This document shows positions 25,539 to 34,546 of a stretch of DNA of 64,000 bases, in pieces. The notes under the pieces were generated by a model. The model ran no database searches and was not told the DNA's origin. It saw only the letters and a list, made by a program, of their open reading frames with translations. The stretch comes from MVYY01 sp012517575 (GTDB lineage Bacteria > Bacteroidota > Bacteroidia > Bacteroidales > Paludibacteraceae): assembly GCA_031629035.1 (NCBI GenBank), contig JAVLUG010000016.1, forward strand, positions 124,001-188,000. The letters run 5' to 3'. The translations under genes were made by a program, and so were the position numbers. How positions within the stretch are numbered: the stretch's first letter is position 1; every line of letters starts with the position of its first letter.

Positions 25539-26561
25539 ATGAAAAGGATGAAAAAATTCGGAATAATGATGTTGGCCTTAACGATAGGGCTTGTATCATG
25601 CGGAAAATCGGGAGATGCAAAGAAAAAGGCTGCGGAAGAAGAAATTCCAAACGTGCAGGTTCAGCAGGTGAAAATTCAGGATGTTGAACAAACTGCTCAA
25701 CTTACGGCTACGGTACTACCGGAAGTTAAAAATAATATTTCTCCCTCAACTCCCGGAAGAATAAGAAAAATTATGGTAGAAGTTGGTGCCTTTGTATCAA
25801 AAGGTCAAAGGCTGGTATAAATGGATGCAGCCAACCTATCGAATCTCGAAACACAAGTAGAAAATTATCAGCGAATGTATAATCGAGTTGCTGAACTTTT
25901 CAGTGTAGGTGGTGCTTCACAGCAAGAATTGGATAATGCCAAACTGCAGCTGGATGTGGCAAAAACCAATTTGCAGAATCTGGCTGAGAATACTTATTTG
26001 TTGAGCCCGACAGCCGGTGTTGTTACGGCGCGCAACTACGATAACGGAGATATTTATAGCGGGCAGTTGCCGATTCTGACAGTTATGCAGATCAACCCTG
26101 TAAAATTGGTGATAAATGTTTCTGAATCATATTACGCTCAGGTTAAACTTGGCATGCCTGCAACCATTCGTTTTGATATTTTTGAAGGACAAACTTTTCA
26201 AGGGAAAGTAAGTTTGATTTATCCCACTATCGATGAGCGCACGCGGTCATTTTCTGTAGAAATTAAGTTGAACAACAGCAATTATAAAGTTCGTCCCGGA
26301 ATGTTTGGAAGGGTAGAACTTAATTTTGGAACGGCCAAGAGAATTGTTGTCCCCGATATGGCAGTAGTAAAACAAACGGGCTCGGGTGAATATTTTGTTT
26401 ATGTTTACAAAGATGGTACGGTAATTTTTCAGAAAGTCGAATTGGGTCGTCGTTTGGGTAATGAATATGAAATCATTTCCGGTTTGAATGATGGCGATCA
26501 GGTTGTCGTTTCAAGTCAGACAAAACTGGCTGATGGTAGAAAAGTAAATTTAGTTAAATAA
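25539..26561 (+). pseudogene. RND periplasmic adaptor (MFP) gene interrupted by in-frame TAA
   Basis: Together the two open segments make a normal membrane fusion protein of about 340 residues. Part one (25539-25820, 93 aa) has a lipoprotein signal with C21 (LVSC) and the first half of the lipoyl hybrid (TPGRIRKIMVEVGAFVSKGQ). A TAA at 25818-25820 follows LV, and the same frame continues at once with ATG at 25821: MDAANLSNLETQVEN, the hairpin, the second lipoyl half, beta-barrel and membrane-proximal domains. Relatives usually have K or Q at the stop position, one base from TAA. The touching TAA-ATG could allow reinitiation, but part two alone lacks a signal peptide. Nonsense mutation, stop suppression or a sequencing error are all possible. 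Confidence 0.85.
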
Positions 26562-26630
26562 AAATATTGACTGAGCAAAGTTTTTTAAAATAATCTGTTT
26601 AAATTACTTAGTTCTAAATTTAAAAAATTT

Positions 26631-29600
26631 ATGAGTTTATACGAAAGTTCGGTTAAAAAGCCTATTACTACCTCCTTAATTTTTATTGGAGTGATTATAT
26701 TAGGTTTGTTTTCATTAAGTAAATTGCCGATAGATTTGTTACCCGATATAGAGCCAAATGTTTTAATGGTGGTAACCAATTACAGTGGTGCCAGTGCATT
26801 GGATATTGAAAATAATGTAACCCGACCATTGGAAAATACTTTGAATACAGTTGAAAATTTGAAAAATATTCATTCAACATCAAAAGAAAATACATCGGTA
26901 GTAATTTTGGAATTTGAATTTGGTTACGATTTGGATGTACTGGCCAATGATGTGAGAGACAAACTGGAACTTGTAAAGCCTTATCTACCTGAAGCAGCAA
27001 GTAATCCGGTAATTTTCAAATTCAGTACCGATATGATTCCTATTATGATGATATCGGCTACAGCTGACAAAAGTTTGCCGGCTCTCTATAAAATTTTGGA
27101 TGACAACGTGGCGAATCCTTTGGCTCGTATCAATGGCGTAGGTTCAGTTACAATCAATGGTGCTCCGGAAAGAGAGATTCAGGTTTATGTTGACCCTGTA
27201 AAGTTGGAAGCTTATCATCTCACTATTGAATCTATTGGTCAGAGTATCCGACTCGAAAACGTAAATACGCCAAGCGGTTCAATGGATTTGGGAAGTAAAA
27301 CTTATACGGTTCGTGTACAAGGCGAATTTACGAACCCAGCGGACATGAATAAGGTAGTTGTTGGTACTTTCAACGGAAAGAATGTTTACCTGTCGGATAT
27401 TGCGGTTGTAAATGATGGTCATCAGGAACGTGTTCAGGAAAGCTATACTAATGGAGTACAGGGAGCTACTCTTGTCATTCAAAAACAGAGTGGCGCCAAC
27501 ACAGTTGCTATTGCCAATGCTATTCGCGAAAAGCTGCCGGAAATAGAAAAATCCCTTCCTTCCGACGTAAAGTTGAATATAATTAACGATACTTCTGATA
27601 ACATAAAGAATACGATTGCTGGACTGGAAGAAACCATTCTGTATGCATTTCTTTTTGTAGTGTTGGTTGTTTTGTTTTTCCTGGGAAGATGGAGAGCAAC
27701 CATTATTATCATCTTAACCATTCCTATTTCCTTAATTGCGGCATTTATTTATTTGGCGGCGACAGGAGGAACATTGAATATTATTTCTTTGAGTTCGCTT
27801 TCCATTGCAATCGGGATGGTGGTAGATGATGCCATTGTGGTGCTCGAAAACATTACCAAACATATTGAAAAGGGGAGTAGACCGGCCAGTGCGGCAATTC
27901 ATGGAACCAATGAAGTTGCCACAGCTATCGTAGCTTCTACACTTACTATTGTAGCCGTTTTCTTTCCTTTGACTTTGGTAGGAGGATTGGCCGGAATTCT
28001 TTTTGAACAGTTGGGTTGGATGGTAACCATTATCATTATTGTTTCAATGATTTGCGCCTTGTCGCTGACGCCTATGCTCACATCCAAAATGCTTCGCTTG
28101 GATCCGCATCATTCTCGTTTATTTACCATTCTTTACTCACCGGTTGAAAAGTTTCTCGAAAATTTAGATACATGGTATGCCAATATTGTTAACTGGACGG
28201 TTCGACACAGATGGCAGACGGTTGCCATGGCAGCGGGATTTTTCATTTTGAGTTTGTTGCCGTTGATTTCTATAGGTACCGAATATATTCCTGCTCAGGA
28301 TAATTCACGTATCAGTGCCTCCATAGAATTACCTGTTGGAACGAGGATGGAAATCACCAAGCAAACGGCAGCTAACCTCACTCGACTTTGGCAGAAAAAA
28401 TATCCCGAAATAGAAACGATAAATTATTCTGTCGGTCAGGCCAGCAGTACCAATATTTTTGGTTCTATTCAAAATACCGGAAGCAATATTATTTCGTTTA
28501 CCTTGAGCTTATCGGATGTCGAAAAACGAGATAAAACCATCTTCCAAATTGCCGACAGTATGCGAAACGATTTGAAGTCCTTTTTGGAAATCAGCAAATC
28601 AAGTGTAACTGCCGGTGGAAATATGGGAACAATGGGTGGACAATCGACGCTTGATGTTGAAATTTACGGTTATGATTTTGAAAAAACCGATCAGGTTGCC
28701 AAAGAATTGGTTGACAGAATTGGCAACATTCACGGGTTAGTAAACACTACCATTAGTCGTGGAGACTATTCTCCCGAGTATCAGGTTGAGTTTGACCGTG
28801 ATAAATTGGCGCTTAACGGACTGAATATTTCGACCGCTTCAACTTTTTTGAGAAACAGAATCAACGGTTTGTCGGCCAGTCTCTATCGAGAAGAAGGTGA
28901 TGAATATACGATTCGGGTTGTTTACGCTCCGGAATATCGCCAGTCGATAGAAGATGTTGAAAACATCCTAATTTACAATAGTATGGGTCAAGCCATTCGA
29001 TTAAAGGATTTGGGAAAAGTTGTTGAGACACTGACACCTCCTTTTATCCAAAGAAAAAACCGCGAACGTGTTATTACCGTTTCTTCTACTATCTCGGGTA
29101 CAACAATTGATAAAGGTGTTAAGGCGCTTAACGATGAAATCAAAAAAATGAATATTCCTGATGGAGTCGATACTGTTATCACCGGTTCTTATGAGGATCA
29201 ACAGGAATCTTTTTCCGACCTGACAGCATTGCTGCTTATTATCATTATGCTGGTTTACATAGTTATGGCTTCTCAGTTTGAGTCACTCACTTATCCCTTC
29301 ATTATCATGTTTGCCTTACCTTTTGCGCTATCAGGGGTGGTATTGGCATTGTTTATGACGGGAGGAACCATAAATATGATGTCCATGATTGGTATCATTA
29401 TGCTGGTAGGAATTGTAGTGAAAAACGGTATAGTGTTGGTGGATTATATCAATTTGAATAGAGAAAGAGGAATGGGAATTATCCGTGCAATAGTTAGTGG
29501 AGGTCGTTCTCGTTTGCGTCCAGTATTAATGACCACAGCAACTACCATTTTGGGAATGATACCTTTAGCCATTAGTAGTTCTCAGGGTTCGGAAATATGG

Positions 29601-29765
29601 AAACCAATGGCAGTAACCATCATTGGAGGTTTAACGGTCTCTACGATTTTGACATTGCTAATTGTACCTACACTTTATGCTATTTTTGCAGGCTTCGGTA
29701 TTACACGTAATTACCATAAGTACGAAAAAGAGGCAGAAAAGACTCAGAAAACAATTAAATCTTGA
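26631..29765 (+). CDS. RND-family efflux transporter (AcrB/HAE1 type)
   Basis: A 1044-residue inner-membrane proton-driven pump, full length. TM1 is about 11-31; the two large periplasmic loops lie between TM1-TM2 and TM7-TM8. The proton-relay pair D399-D400 in GMVVDDAIVVLEN of TM4 is intact, and the second half repeats the fold (ETLTPPFIQRKNRE..., then GIIMLVGIVVKNGIVLVDYI). This points to a drug, bile-salt or detergent exporter of the HAE1 group rather than a heavy-metal pump. It would work with the TolC protein and the MFP, but that MFP gene carries a nonsense codon. It ends in a tail rich in K and E. Confidence 0.93.
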   Translation: MSLYESSVKKPITTSLIFIGVIILGLFSLSKLPIDLLPDIEPNVLMVVTNYSGASALDIENNVTRPLENTLNTVENLKNIHSTSKENTSVVILEFEFGYDLDVLANDVRDKLELVKPYLPEAASNPVIFKFSTDMIPIMMISATADKSLPALYKILDDNVANPLARINGVGSVTINGAPEREIQVYVDPVKLEAYHLTIESIGQSIRLENVNTPSGSMDLGSKTYTVRVQGEFTNPADMNKVVVGTFNGKNVYLSDIAVVNDGHQERVQESYTNGVQGATLVIQKQSGANTVAIANAIREKLPEIEKSLPSDVKLNIINDTSDNIKNTIAGLEETILYAFLFVVLVVLFFLGRWRATIIIILTIPISLIAAFIYLAATGGTLNIISLSSLSIAIGMVVDDAIVVLENITKHIEKGSRPASAAIHGTNEVATAIVASTLTIVAVFFPLTLVGGLAGILFEQLGWMVTIIIIVSMICALSLTPMLTSKMLRLDPHHSRLFTILYSPVEKFLENLDTWYANIVNWTVRHRWQTVAMAAGFFILSLLPLISIGTEYIPAQDNSRISASIELPVGTRMEITKQTAANLTRLWQKKYPEIETINYSVGQASSTNIFGSIQNTGSNIISFTLSLSDVEKRDKTIFQIADSMRNDLKSFLEISKSSVTAGGNMGTMGGQSTLDVEIYGYDFEKTDQVAKELVDRIGNIHGLVNTTISRGDYSPEYQVEFDRDKLALNGLNISTASTFLRNRINGLSASLYREEGDEYTIRVVYAPEYRQSIEDVENILIYNSMGQAIRLKDLGKVVETLTPPFIQRKNRERVITVSSTISGTTIDKGVKALNDEIKKMNIPDGVDTVITGSYEDQQESFSDLTALLLIIIMLVYIVMASQFESLTYPFIIMFALPFALSGVVLALFMTGGTINMMSMIGIIMLVGIVVKNGIVLVDYINLNRERGMGIIRAIVSGGRSRLRPVLMTTATTILGMIPLAISSSQGSEIWKPMAVTIIGGLTVSTILTLLIVPTLYAIFAGFGITRNYHKYEKEAEKTQKTIKS

Positions 29766-29954
29766 TTTATAAATGGATTAAAACTTTTGAAGATATTGAG
29801 GAAAAGTGAAATGCCATAAAGCCTTATAAAGAAAAAAATTTGATTCAATTGGTAAATGTTCTATTCAAAATATTGACAAAGTTGATGGAATGTGAAGGAA
29901 GCATTCAATATCTCTCCTTTTTCACTTCCATCAACAAACAAAAATAAAAAAATT

Positions 29955-30251
29955 ATGAAAGCAGTATTTATAGTTTTCGATCAGGGATTTTATCAGCAGA
30001 TTCTTGAATCACTGTATGTAAATCATCATGTAAGGGGATTTACAAGTTGGGAACAAGTAAAAGGACGTGGTTCCAAAACTGGTGAACCTCATTATGGAAG
30101 CCATGCATGGCCCTCATTAAACAGTGCTGTTATTACGGTTGTCTCGGATGAAAAAGTTCAGCCTATACTGGAAGAATTAAGGGCATTGGATGCAACTTCT
30201 GATGTGATGGGAATTCGTGCTTTTGTGTGGACTATTGAAGACGGTATGTAA
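29955..30251 (+). CDS. Small PII-like transporter-associated protein (PG0541 type)
   Basis: A 98-residue cytoplasmic protein starting at ATG 29955; an in-frame GTG at 29892 would add an unlikely extension. The strand-helix-strand pattern (MKAVFIVFDQGFYQQILESL, GFTSWEQVKGRG, NSAVITVVSDEKVQPILEELRAL, GIRAFVWTIEDGM) matches PII-like ferredoxin folds. It resembles the family known as PG0541 transporter-associated proteins, found after RND pump genes in Bacteroidota. PII-like proteins often sense nucleotides or metals and bind transporters, so a regulatory role on this pump is plausible but untested. It lies 189 bases after the pump gene. Confidence 0.7.
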   Translation: MKAVFIVFDQGFYQQILESLYVNHHVRGFTSWEQVKGRGSKTGEPHYGSHAWPSLNSAVITVVSDEKVQPILEELRALDATSDVMGIRAFVWTIEDGM

Positions 30252-30279
30252 TTTGAAATACCAATGAATTTTGACTATA

Positions 30280-30326
30280 AAATCAGCGCCTCCTGAAGTT
30301 ATCGGGAAGCGCTGATTTAGTTTTTT
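30280..30326. terminator. Terminator between efflux operon and beta-glucan PUL
   Basis: AAATCAGCGC (30280-30289) pairs perfectly with GCGCTGATTT (30309-30318) around a 19-base loop, followed on the plus strand by AGTTTTTTAG. The reverse strand also ends in a short T-rich run. It sits between the converging PII-like and GH144 genes and probably stops both. Confidence 0.8.
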
Positions 30327-30356
30327 AGCAAGTTGTTTCCTATATTTGGATCAATT

Positions 30357-32000
30357 TTAAAAACTGAATCTCAATTTTCCCAATCCTTGCCGAACATTTT
30401 CATTTTGCATAAACAAATTCCAAAGTAAGCCGGAACGATAATTTTCAATCATTACGATAATAGGGCCTTCGTCAATGGCCAGATAGGAATTGGAAAACCA
30501 TTGTTTGTTCAAGTTGAACGCATCCATAAAACCATATTCGCCCCAGATTTTATCTCCCAGAACATAGTAGAAAAAGTGCAGTGCGCGCATGCTTTCTTCA
30601 GGTGTGTAGGGAAAGGATGACAATGCTGCGGTAGGTGCAATGGTACCGTTGTCGTTATTGGGGGATGAAGCAGTATATCCTCCCGGGAAATCACTTGCTG
30701 TGAGACCCCAACAATCAGCACTATAACCAAAATTTTTTTTCGGATTGGCAATACAATAACGATGATTTATTTTTGTATGAGCTGTATTTTGCGTCCAATA
30801 ATTGGCATAAGTATCCGATAGATTTCTCGGGTCAAGTCCTAAGAATGAATAATGCGTAAAAAATAACGGTCCACCCCGATCTTCGCCCAGAGGAAGCAGA
30901 ATATCGTAAAACGTTTTCCCGTTTCTGATAGCTCCATTCCGAGCCCAACCGTTGTCGTAAACTGATTTTTCGATTGAATAAGTTGGAGACGCCGCTGCCA
31001 GAATATAGACAATCAAAGCTTCGTTCCAACCGGTAACAGGCATATTCATTGCCCAACCATAGTTGGGCGACCAATGCCAATAAAGTTTTTGTTGTCCGTT
31101 TTGTTGAAACCAGTTCCATTCCACGTCTTCCCACATTTTTTGAATGGTGTCGCACATATTTTTTTCTTCACGATTTCCATTTTTAAAATATTGTTGAACC
31201 GTCAGTAAACCTTCCATCATAAAAGCTGTTTCCACCAAATCGGCGCCATTGTCTTTTTCGCTGAAAGGCTGCACTTTTCCGCTTGTCCCGTTCATCCAGT
31301 GAGGAAAAACGCCGTGAAAACGATCGGCTTTTGTATTCAGAAAATTCACAATGGTGGATAATCTTTCAAAGCCCTGTTGGCGGGTAATAAAACTTCTTTC
31401 GATAGCCACAAGCGTTGCCAATACACCAAAACCTGAACCTCCAATGGTTACCGTTTCGCCCGAACCACTGCGTTCTCTTGCAAGTCCTGAAACAGGATGT
31501 CTGTAATCCCAAAAGTATCGAAACGTCTGCTTTTGAACCAGTGTCAACAAGCTGTCATCGGAAATTTCAGGGAATTTTGGAGTGGAATCGAGTTGGGTAA
31601 TGAAAGAGAATTGATAACTGTCAATTAAATTGACGCCAAGATTTTCTCCTTCAGAGATATAAAGTGAATATTGGGTGTAGTATTCAAGTCGTTTTTTTAT
31701 TTTGAAAGTTAATATGTGGGATGCCGTATCGTCCAACACTACAAAAGAAGTATCGATGCCATTGTTTAAATAGAAATGTTGGGGATTGATTTTTGATTTA
31801 TCGATGGCTTCGGAAAAATCAATTGTGAAAACAACCGAATCTATTGGCAGATTGTAACCCGTTCCACCAGAGGATACAAAAATGCCGTTGATACTCACAT
31901 TTTGAATGTAAGCATTGACAGCTTTAACTTGAGGTTCTTCACTTTTGCAACCCAAGAAAAATAATGGTAAGAGAAGAAATACAAAATATTTTTTCTGCAT
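30357..32000 (-). CDS. GH144 endo-beta-1,2-glucanase-like lipoprotein
   Basis: A 547-residue lipoprotein: signal peptide to the lipobox LGC (C18), then KSEEP, an acidic start consistent with surface export. Residues about 28-135 form an Ig-like domain (SVVFTIDFSEAIDKSKINP, of Big_5 type). The (alpha/alpha)6 catalytic domain (about 145-545) belongs to the 'glucoamylase-like' PF10091/GH144 group, with LARERSGSGETVTIGGSGFG, HWMNGTSGKVQPF, DNGADLVETAFMMEGL and LYWHWSPNYGWAMNMP. Studied GH144 enzymes (Chitinophaga, Parabacteroides) cut beta-1,2-glucan. It is the last gene of the PUL, behind the hairpin at 32018-32053. A paralogue lies at 37594. Confidence 0.85.
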   Translation of the reverse strand: MQKKYFVFLLLPLFFLGCKSEEPQVKAVNAYIQNVSINGIFVSSGGTGYNLPIDSVVFTIDFSEAIDKSKINPQHFYLNNGIDTSFVVLDDTASHILTFKIKKRLEYYTQYSLYISEGENLGVNLIDSYQFSFITQLDSTPKFPEISDDSLLTLVQKQTFRYFWDYRHPVSGLARERSGSGETVTIGGSGFGVLATLVAIERSFITRQQGFERLSTIVNFLNTKADRFHGVFPHWMNGTSGKVQPFSEKDNGADLVETAFMMEGLLTVQQYFKNGNREEKNMCDTIQKMWEDVEWNWFQQNGQQKLYWHWSPNYGWAMNMPVTGWNEALIVYILAAASPTYSIEKSVYDNGWARNGAIRNGKTFYDILLPLGEDRGGPLFFTHYSFLGLDPRNLSDTYANYWTQNTAHTKINHRYCIANPKKNFGYSADCWGLTASDFPGGYTASSPNNDNGTIAPTAALSSFPYTPEESMRALHFFYYVLGDKIWGEYGFMDAFNLNKQWFSNSYLAIDEGPIIVMIENYRSGLLWNLFMQNENVRQGLGKLRFSF

Positions 32001-32017
32001 GAAAGATGTTATAAAAA

Positions 32018-32053
32018 AATTCAGGGAAGGTAAAAGATCACCTTCCCTGAATT
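32018..32053 (-). terminator. Perfect 13-bp stem terminator within the beta-1,2-glucan PUL
   Basis: On the minus strand the arms AATTCAGGGAAGG and CCTTCCCTGAATT (32041-32053 and 32018-32030) form a perfect stem with a 10-base loop, followed by a short T run and ATAAC. It lies 11 bases after the LamG gene stop and 17 bases before the GH144 start, so it should reduce transcription into the last PUL gene. Confidence 0.8.
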
Positions 32054-32064
32054 CAGATAAATGA

Positions 32065-32943
32065 TTAATTAATTTGTGTAACTTCGGCGTCGTAAAGGTT
32101 CTTCACTTCAGTTGCAGTCAAACCTTTATCATATACTCGAAATTCATCCAGATTTCCTTTGAACCATCCCATCCAAGCATCTGTTGCGTTATTCAGAATT
32201 TTTGTCAACCAACCGCCGATTACCATCTTATCGGCTTCTGTAAAGGTAAGATTACCAACATTTTGGCCAGTTGCATTTTTCAAAACTTTTGATCTTTCGG
32301 GATAAAGTACACCATTGATATACACGCTGAACTGCGAAGTTGCTCCGTCGTAGCTGAGTGTAAGATGCTGCCATGTGTTCGGAATAAATTTTTTCCAGAA
32401 TCCGTCGGCCAGCCATTGTGTCGAACCCCCTGCCTGGAAGCAGAATTTATAGTAGCATGAATCAATAGCAGCACCTGCAGTTGCATCACCTGCACGTTCT
32501 TGCATCCAAGTCAAATTTCCCCAGAAGCGGTCCGAAGTTTTTCCAATTTGGAAAATCATGGGAACAGGATCACCATAAACTTTGGTTGGTTTAATCCATG
32601 CTGCTACGGTAAATCCTTGCGTCATGGTAGCCAATTTGTTTGAGCTGGAAAGGTTATACAGGAAATAGGCATTTTCGGCTCCCTGATAAGCTTTTCCTCT
32701 ACGACCTGTTACATAGCTCACATTGGGTTGAGCAGCAGGCGATAAGGATGCAATCTGATCTACACCATTGTCCTCAAACGGAAAATAAGCAATCAGATTG
32801 GTAGTAGCGATAGTAGAGGGATCAATTTTACCGTTATTATTGTCCCCATTTTCATCGTCATCCGAACTACAAGCGGCAAAGGTAAAACCCATAAAAAGGG
32901 CAGTTACGATTGCAAGTACACTAAAAAATCGATTTTTTTTCAT
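32065..32943 (-). CDS. LamG-domain surface lipoprotein
   Basis: A 292-residue lipoprotein with lipobox FAAC (C25) and then SSDDDENGD, a strong acidic surface-export signal for Bacteroidales. Residues about 45-290 form a concanavalin-like LamG domain (TNLIAYFPFEDNGVDQIASLSPAA, YFLYNLSSSNKLATMTQGFTVAAWIKP, WQHLTLSYDGATSQFSVYINGVLY, WMGWFKGNLDEFRVYDKGLTATEVKNLY). It is in the SusE position directly after SusD (82 bases), so it is probably a surface glycan-binding protein for the PUL's substrate. LamG domains can also be catalytic, but no glycosidase residues stand out. Confidence 0.8.
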   Translation of the reverse strand: MKKNRFFSVLAIVTALFMGFTFAACSSDDDENGDNNNGKIDPSTIATTNLIAYFPFEDNGVDQIASLSPAAQPNVSYVTGRRGKAYQGAENAYFLYNLSSSNKLATMTQGFTVAAWIKPTKVYGDPVPMIFQIGKTSDRFWGNLTWMQERAGDATAGAAIDSCYYKFCFQAGGSTQWLADGFWKKFIPNTWQHLTLSYDGATSQFSVYINGVLYPERSKVLKNATGQNVGNLTFTEADKMVIGGWLTKILNNATDAWMGWFKGNLDEFRVYDKGLTATEVKNLYDAEVTQIN

Positions 32944-33025
32944 AAGGCATTTGTTTTTTTAATAGTTAAACATAATTAAATTAAATAATTGAGTGATTAA
33001 AATTGATGATGGTAATTTCTATATA

Positions 33026-34534
33026 TTAATTATAACCGGGATTTTGGCGTAAATTTGAGTTAAGCTGCATTTGGGTACTTGGAATCGGGAACAAATTATG
33101 CTTAGAAGCAACAAAACCTTTACCTCCGAGAACGCTTTGCGCTCTTCCAGTCCTAATCAGATCAAAATATCTATTTTCTTCCAAAGCCAATTCAGCTCGG
33201 CGTTCATCATATAAATCCTGTAATGTGACTGATCCCAATTCAGATAATTTAGCTCTTCTACGAACTTCATTTACAGCACTTAAGGCAGTTTGTCCGCTGG
33301 TGTTTCCCGTCGTTGCTCCATTTAGTTTGGCTTCAGCAAACATCAGCAGGACTTCGGAATAACGAAGAATGCGAACATTGTGATCAAAACCGTAACCATT
33401 GTAATTCCATTTATTGTATGAAGATGGTGTATAGACTTTTCCATTGTAAACGGGATTCGGACATTTTGTTTTGATACTGTCCCCTTCAGGTGTTTTTGTT
33501 CCACGATAGAGAAAAGTAGTAGCAGCTCTAACCGTTTCACCTCGGTTAGTAAAAAATTGAATCAATGCTGAGCTTGGGGTTTTAAATCCCCAACCCTGCA
33601 TATTGCTCGGTTCATTGTTTCGTGGTCCTTGCACATATGCATAAATCACGTAAGGATAATTGTCACCAGATGATGCTCCCAAACTTGAACTTTGGATTTC
33701 AAAGAGCGATTCCTTGCTGTTTTCCTGATCGACGGAAAAAACACTTCTAAAATCGTCGAGCAAGCTATATCGGCCTGAAGCCATGATTCGATCGGTTAAC
33801 GAAGCCACCGAATCCCAATTTGCCTGTGCATTTTCAATGGAAGCATGGTACATGTGAGCCTTTGCTTTTAGAGCCATAGCCGTGTAAGATGTAATACGTC
33901 CGGCATAGGCTTTGGTATAAGAAGCTGGCAATACCGGAATGGCTTCTTGTAAATCATTTTCTATAAATTGATAAACCTGAGCAGGTGTTGACTGATGTAG
34001 CGAAGCCAATTGTTCCGAAGTCATTACCGTATCCATAATAGGAACATTTCCAAAAGCTCGCACCAGATTAAAAAAGGCATAGGCACGAATCACTTTGGCT
34101 TCAGCCTCACATTGACGAGCATACAGTTTATTGGCTTCCGTCATCATGTTGGCTTCGAACAATGGCATTTGTCCGATGGCATTGTTGGCAGCACTTACCA
34201 CATTGTAATATCCATTCCAAAGTCCTGCAATCAATCCGTTTGAGGGACCGAATGTAAAAGAATCCAATTCCCTTGCCTCGGGATTATCATCGGGGGTGCT
34301 CCCTTTATCGGCATCATCGGAAGGAATTTCGAACATGCAAATGTAATTGAAGGCATGTACTTCCGAAGGACGCAAGGAAGCATAAGCAGCACTTACGGGT
34401 TTGAATATATTTTCCGATTTTGTGTAATCCATTCCTAATGATGGAACCGTTCCTTCAGGACGTATATCGAGATAGTCCGAACATCCTGTCAGCGTTAAGA
34501 CGCTTAAGCATAAAACCAATATTTTGTTTTTCAT
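33026..34534 (-). CDS. SusD/RagB-family glycan-binding lipoprotein
   Basis: A 502-residue SusD homologue. The lipobox is LTGC (C18), followed by SDYLDIRPEGTVPS. TPR helices and the typical KAEAKVIRAYAFFNLVRAFGNVPIMD-type stretch (about 142-167) are visible, and the end, EVRRRAKL...DERRAELALEENRYFDLIRTG..., closes with LNSNLRQNPGYN, the usual SusD finish. SusD lids the SusC channel at the outer surface and binds oligosaccharide. It follows susC by 12 bases, so the two form one transport unit. Confidence 0.93.
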   Translation of the reverse strand: MKNKILVLCLSVLTLTGCSDYLDIRPEGTVPSLGMDYTKSENIFKPVSAAYASLRPSEVHAFNYICMFEIPSDDADKGSTPDDNPEARELDSFTFGPSNGLIAGLWNGYYNVVSAANNAIGQMPLFEANMMTEANKLYARQCEAEAKVIRAYAFFNLVRAFGNVPIMDTVMTSEQLASLHQSTPAQVYQFIENDLQEAIPVLPASYTKAYAGRITSYTAMALKAKAHMYHASIENAQANWDSVASLTDRIMASGRYSLLDDFRSVFSVDQENSKESLFEIQSSSLGASSGDNYPYVIYAYVQGPRNNEPSNMQGWGFKTPSSALIQFFTNRGETVRAATTFLYRGTKTPEGDSIKTKCPNPVYNGKVYTPSSYNKWNYNGYGFDHNVRILRYSEVLLMFAEAKLNGATTGNTSGQTALSAVNEVRRRAKLSELGSVTLQDLYDERRAELALEENRYFDLIRTGRAQSVLGGKGFVASKHNLFPIPSTQMQLNSNLRQNPGYN

Positions 34535-34546
34535 ATTCTTTTTGAA

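Noticed and set aside
29892..29954. GTG start for the PII-like protein
   Set aside because: It adds 21 residues with no family support; the ATG at 29955 begins exactly at the first beta strand.
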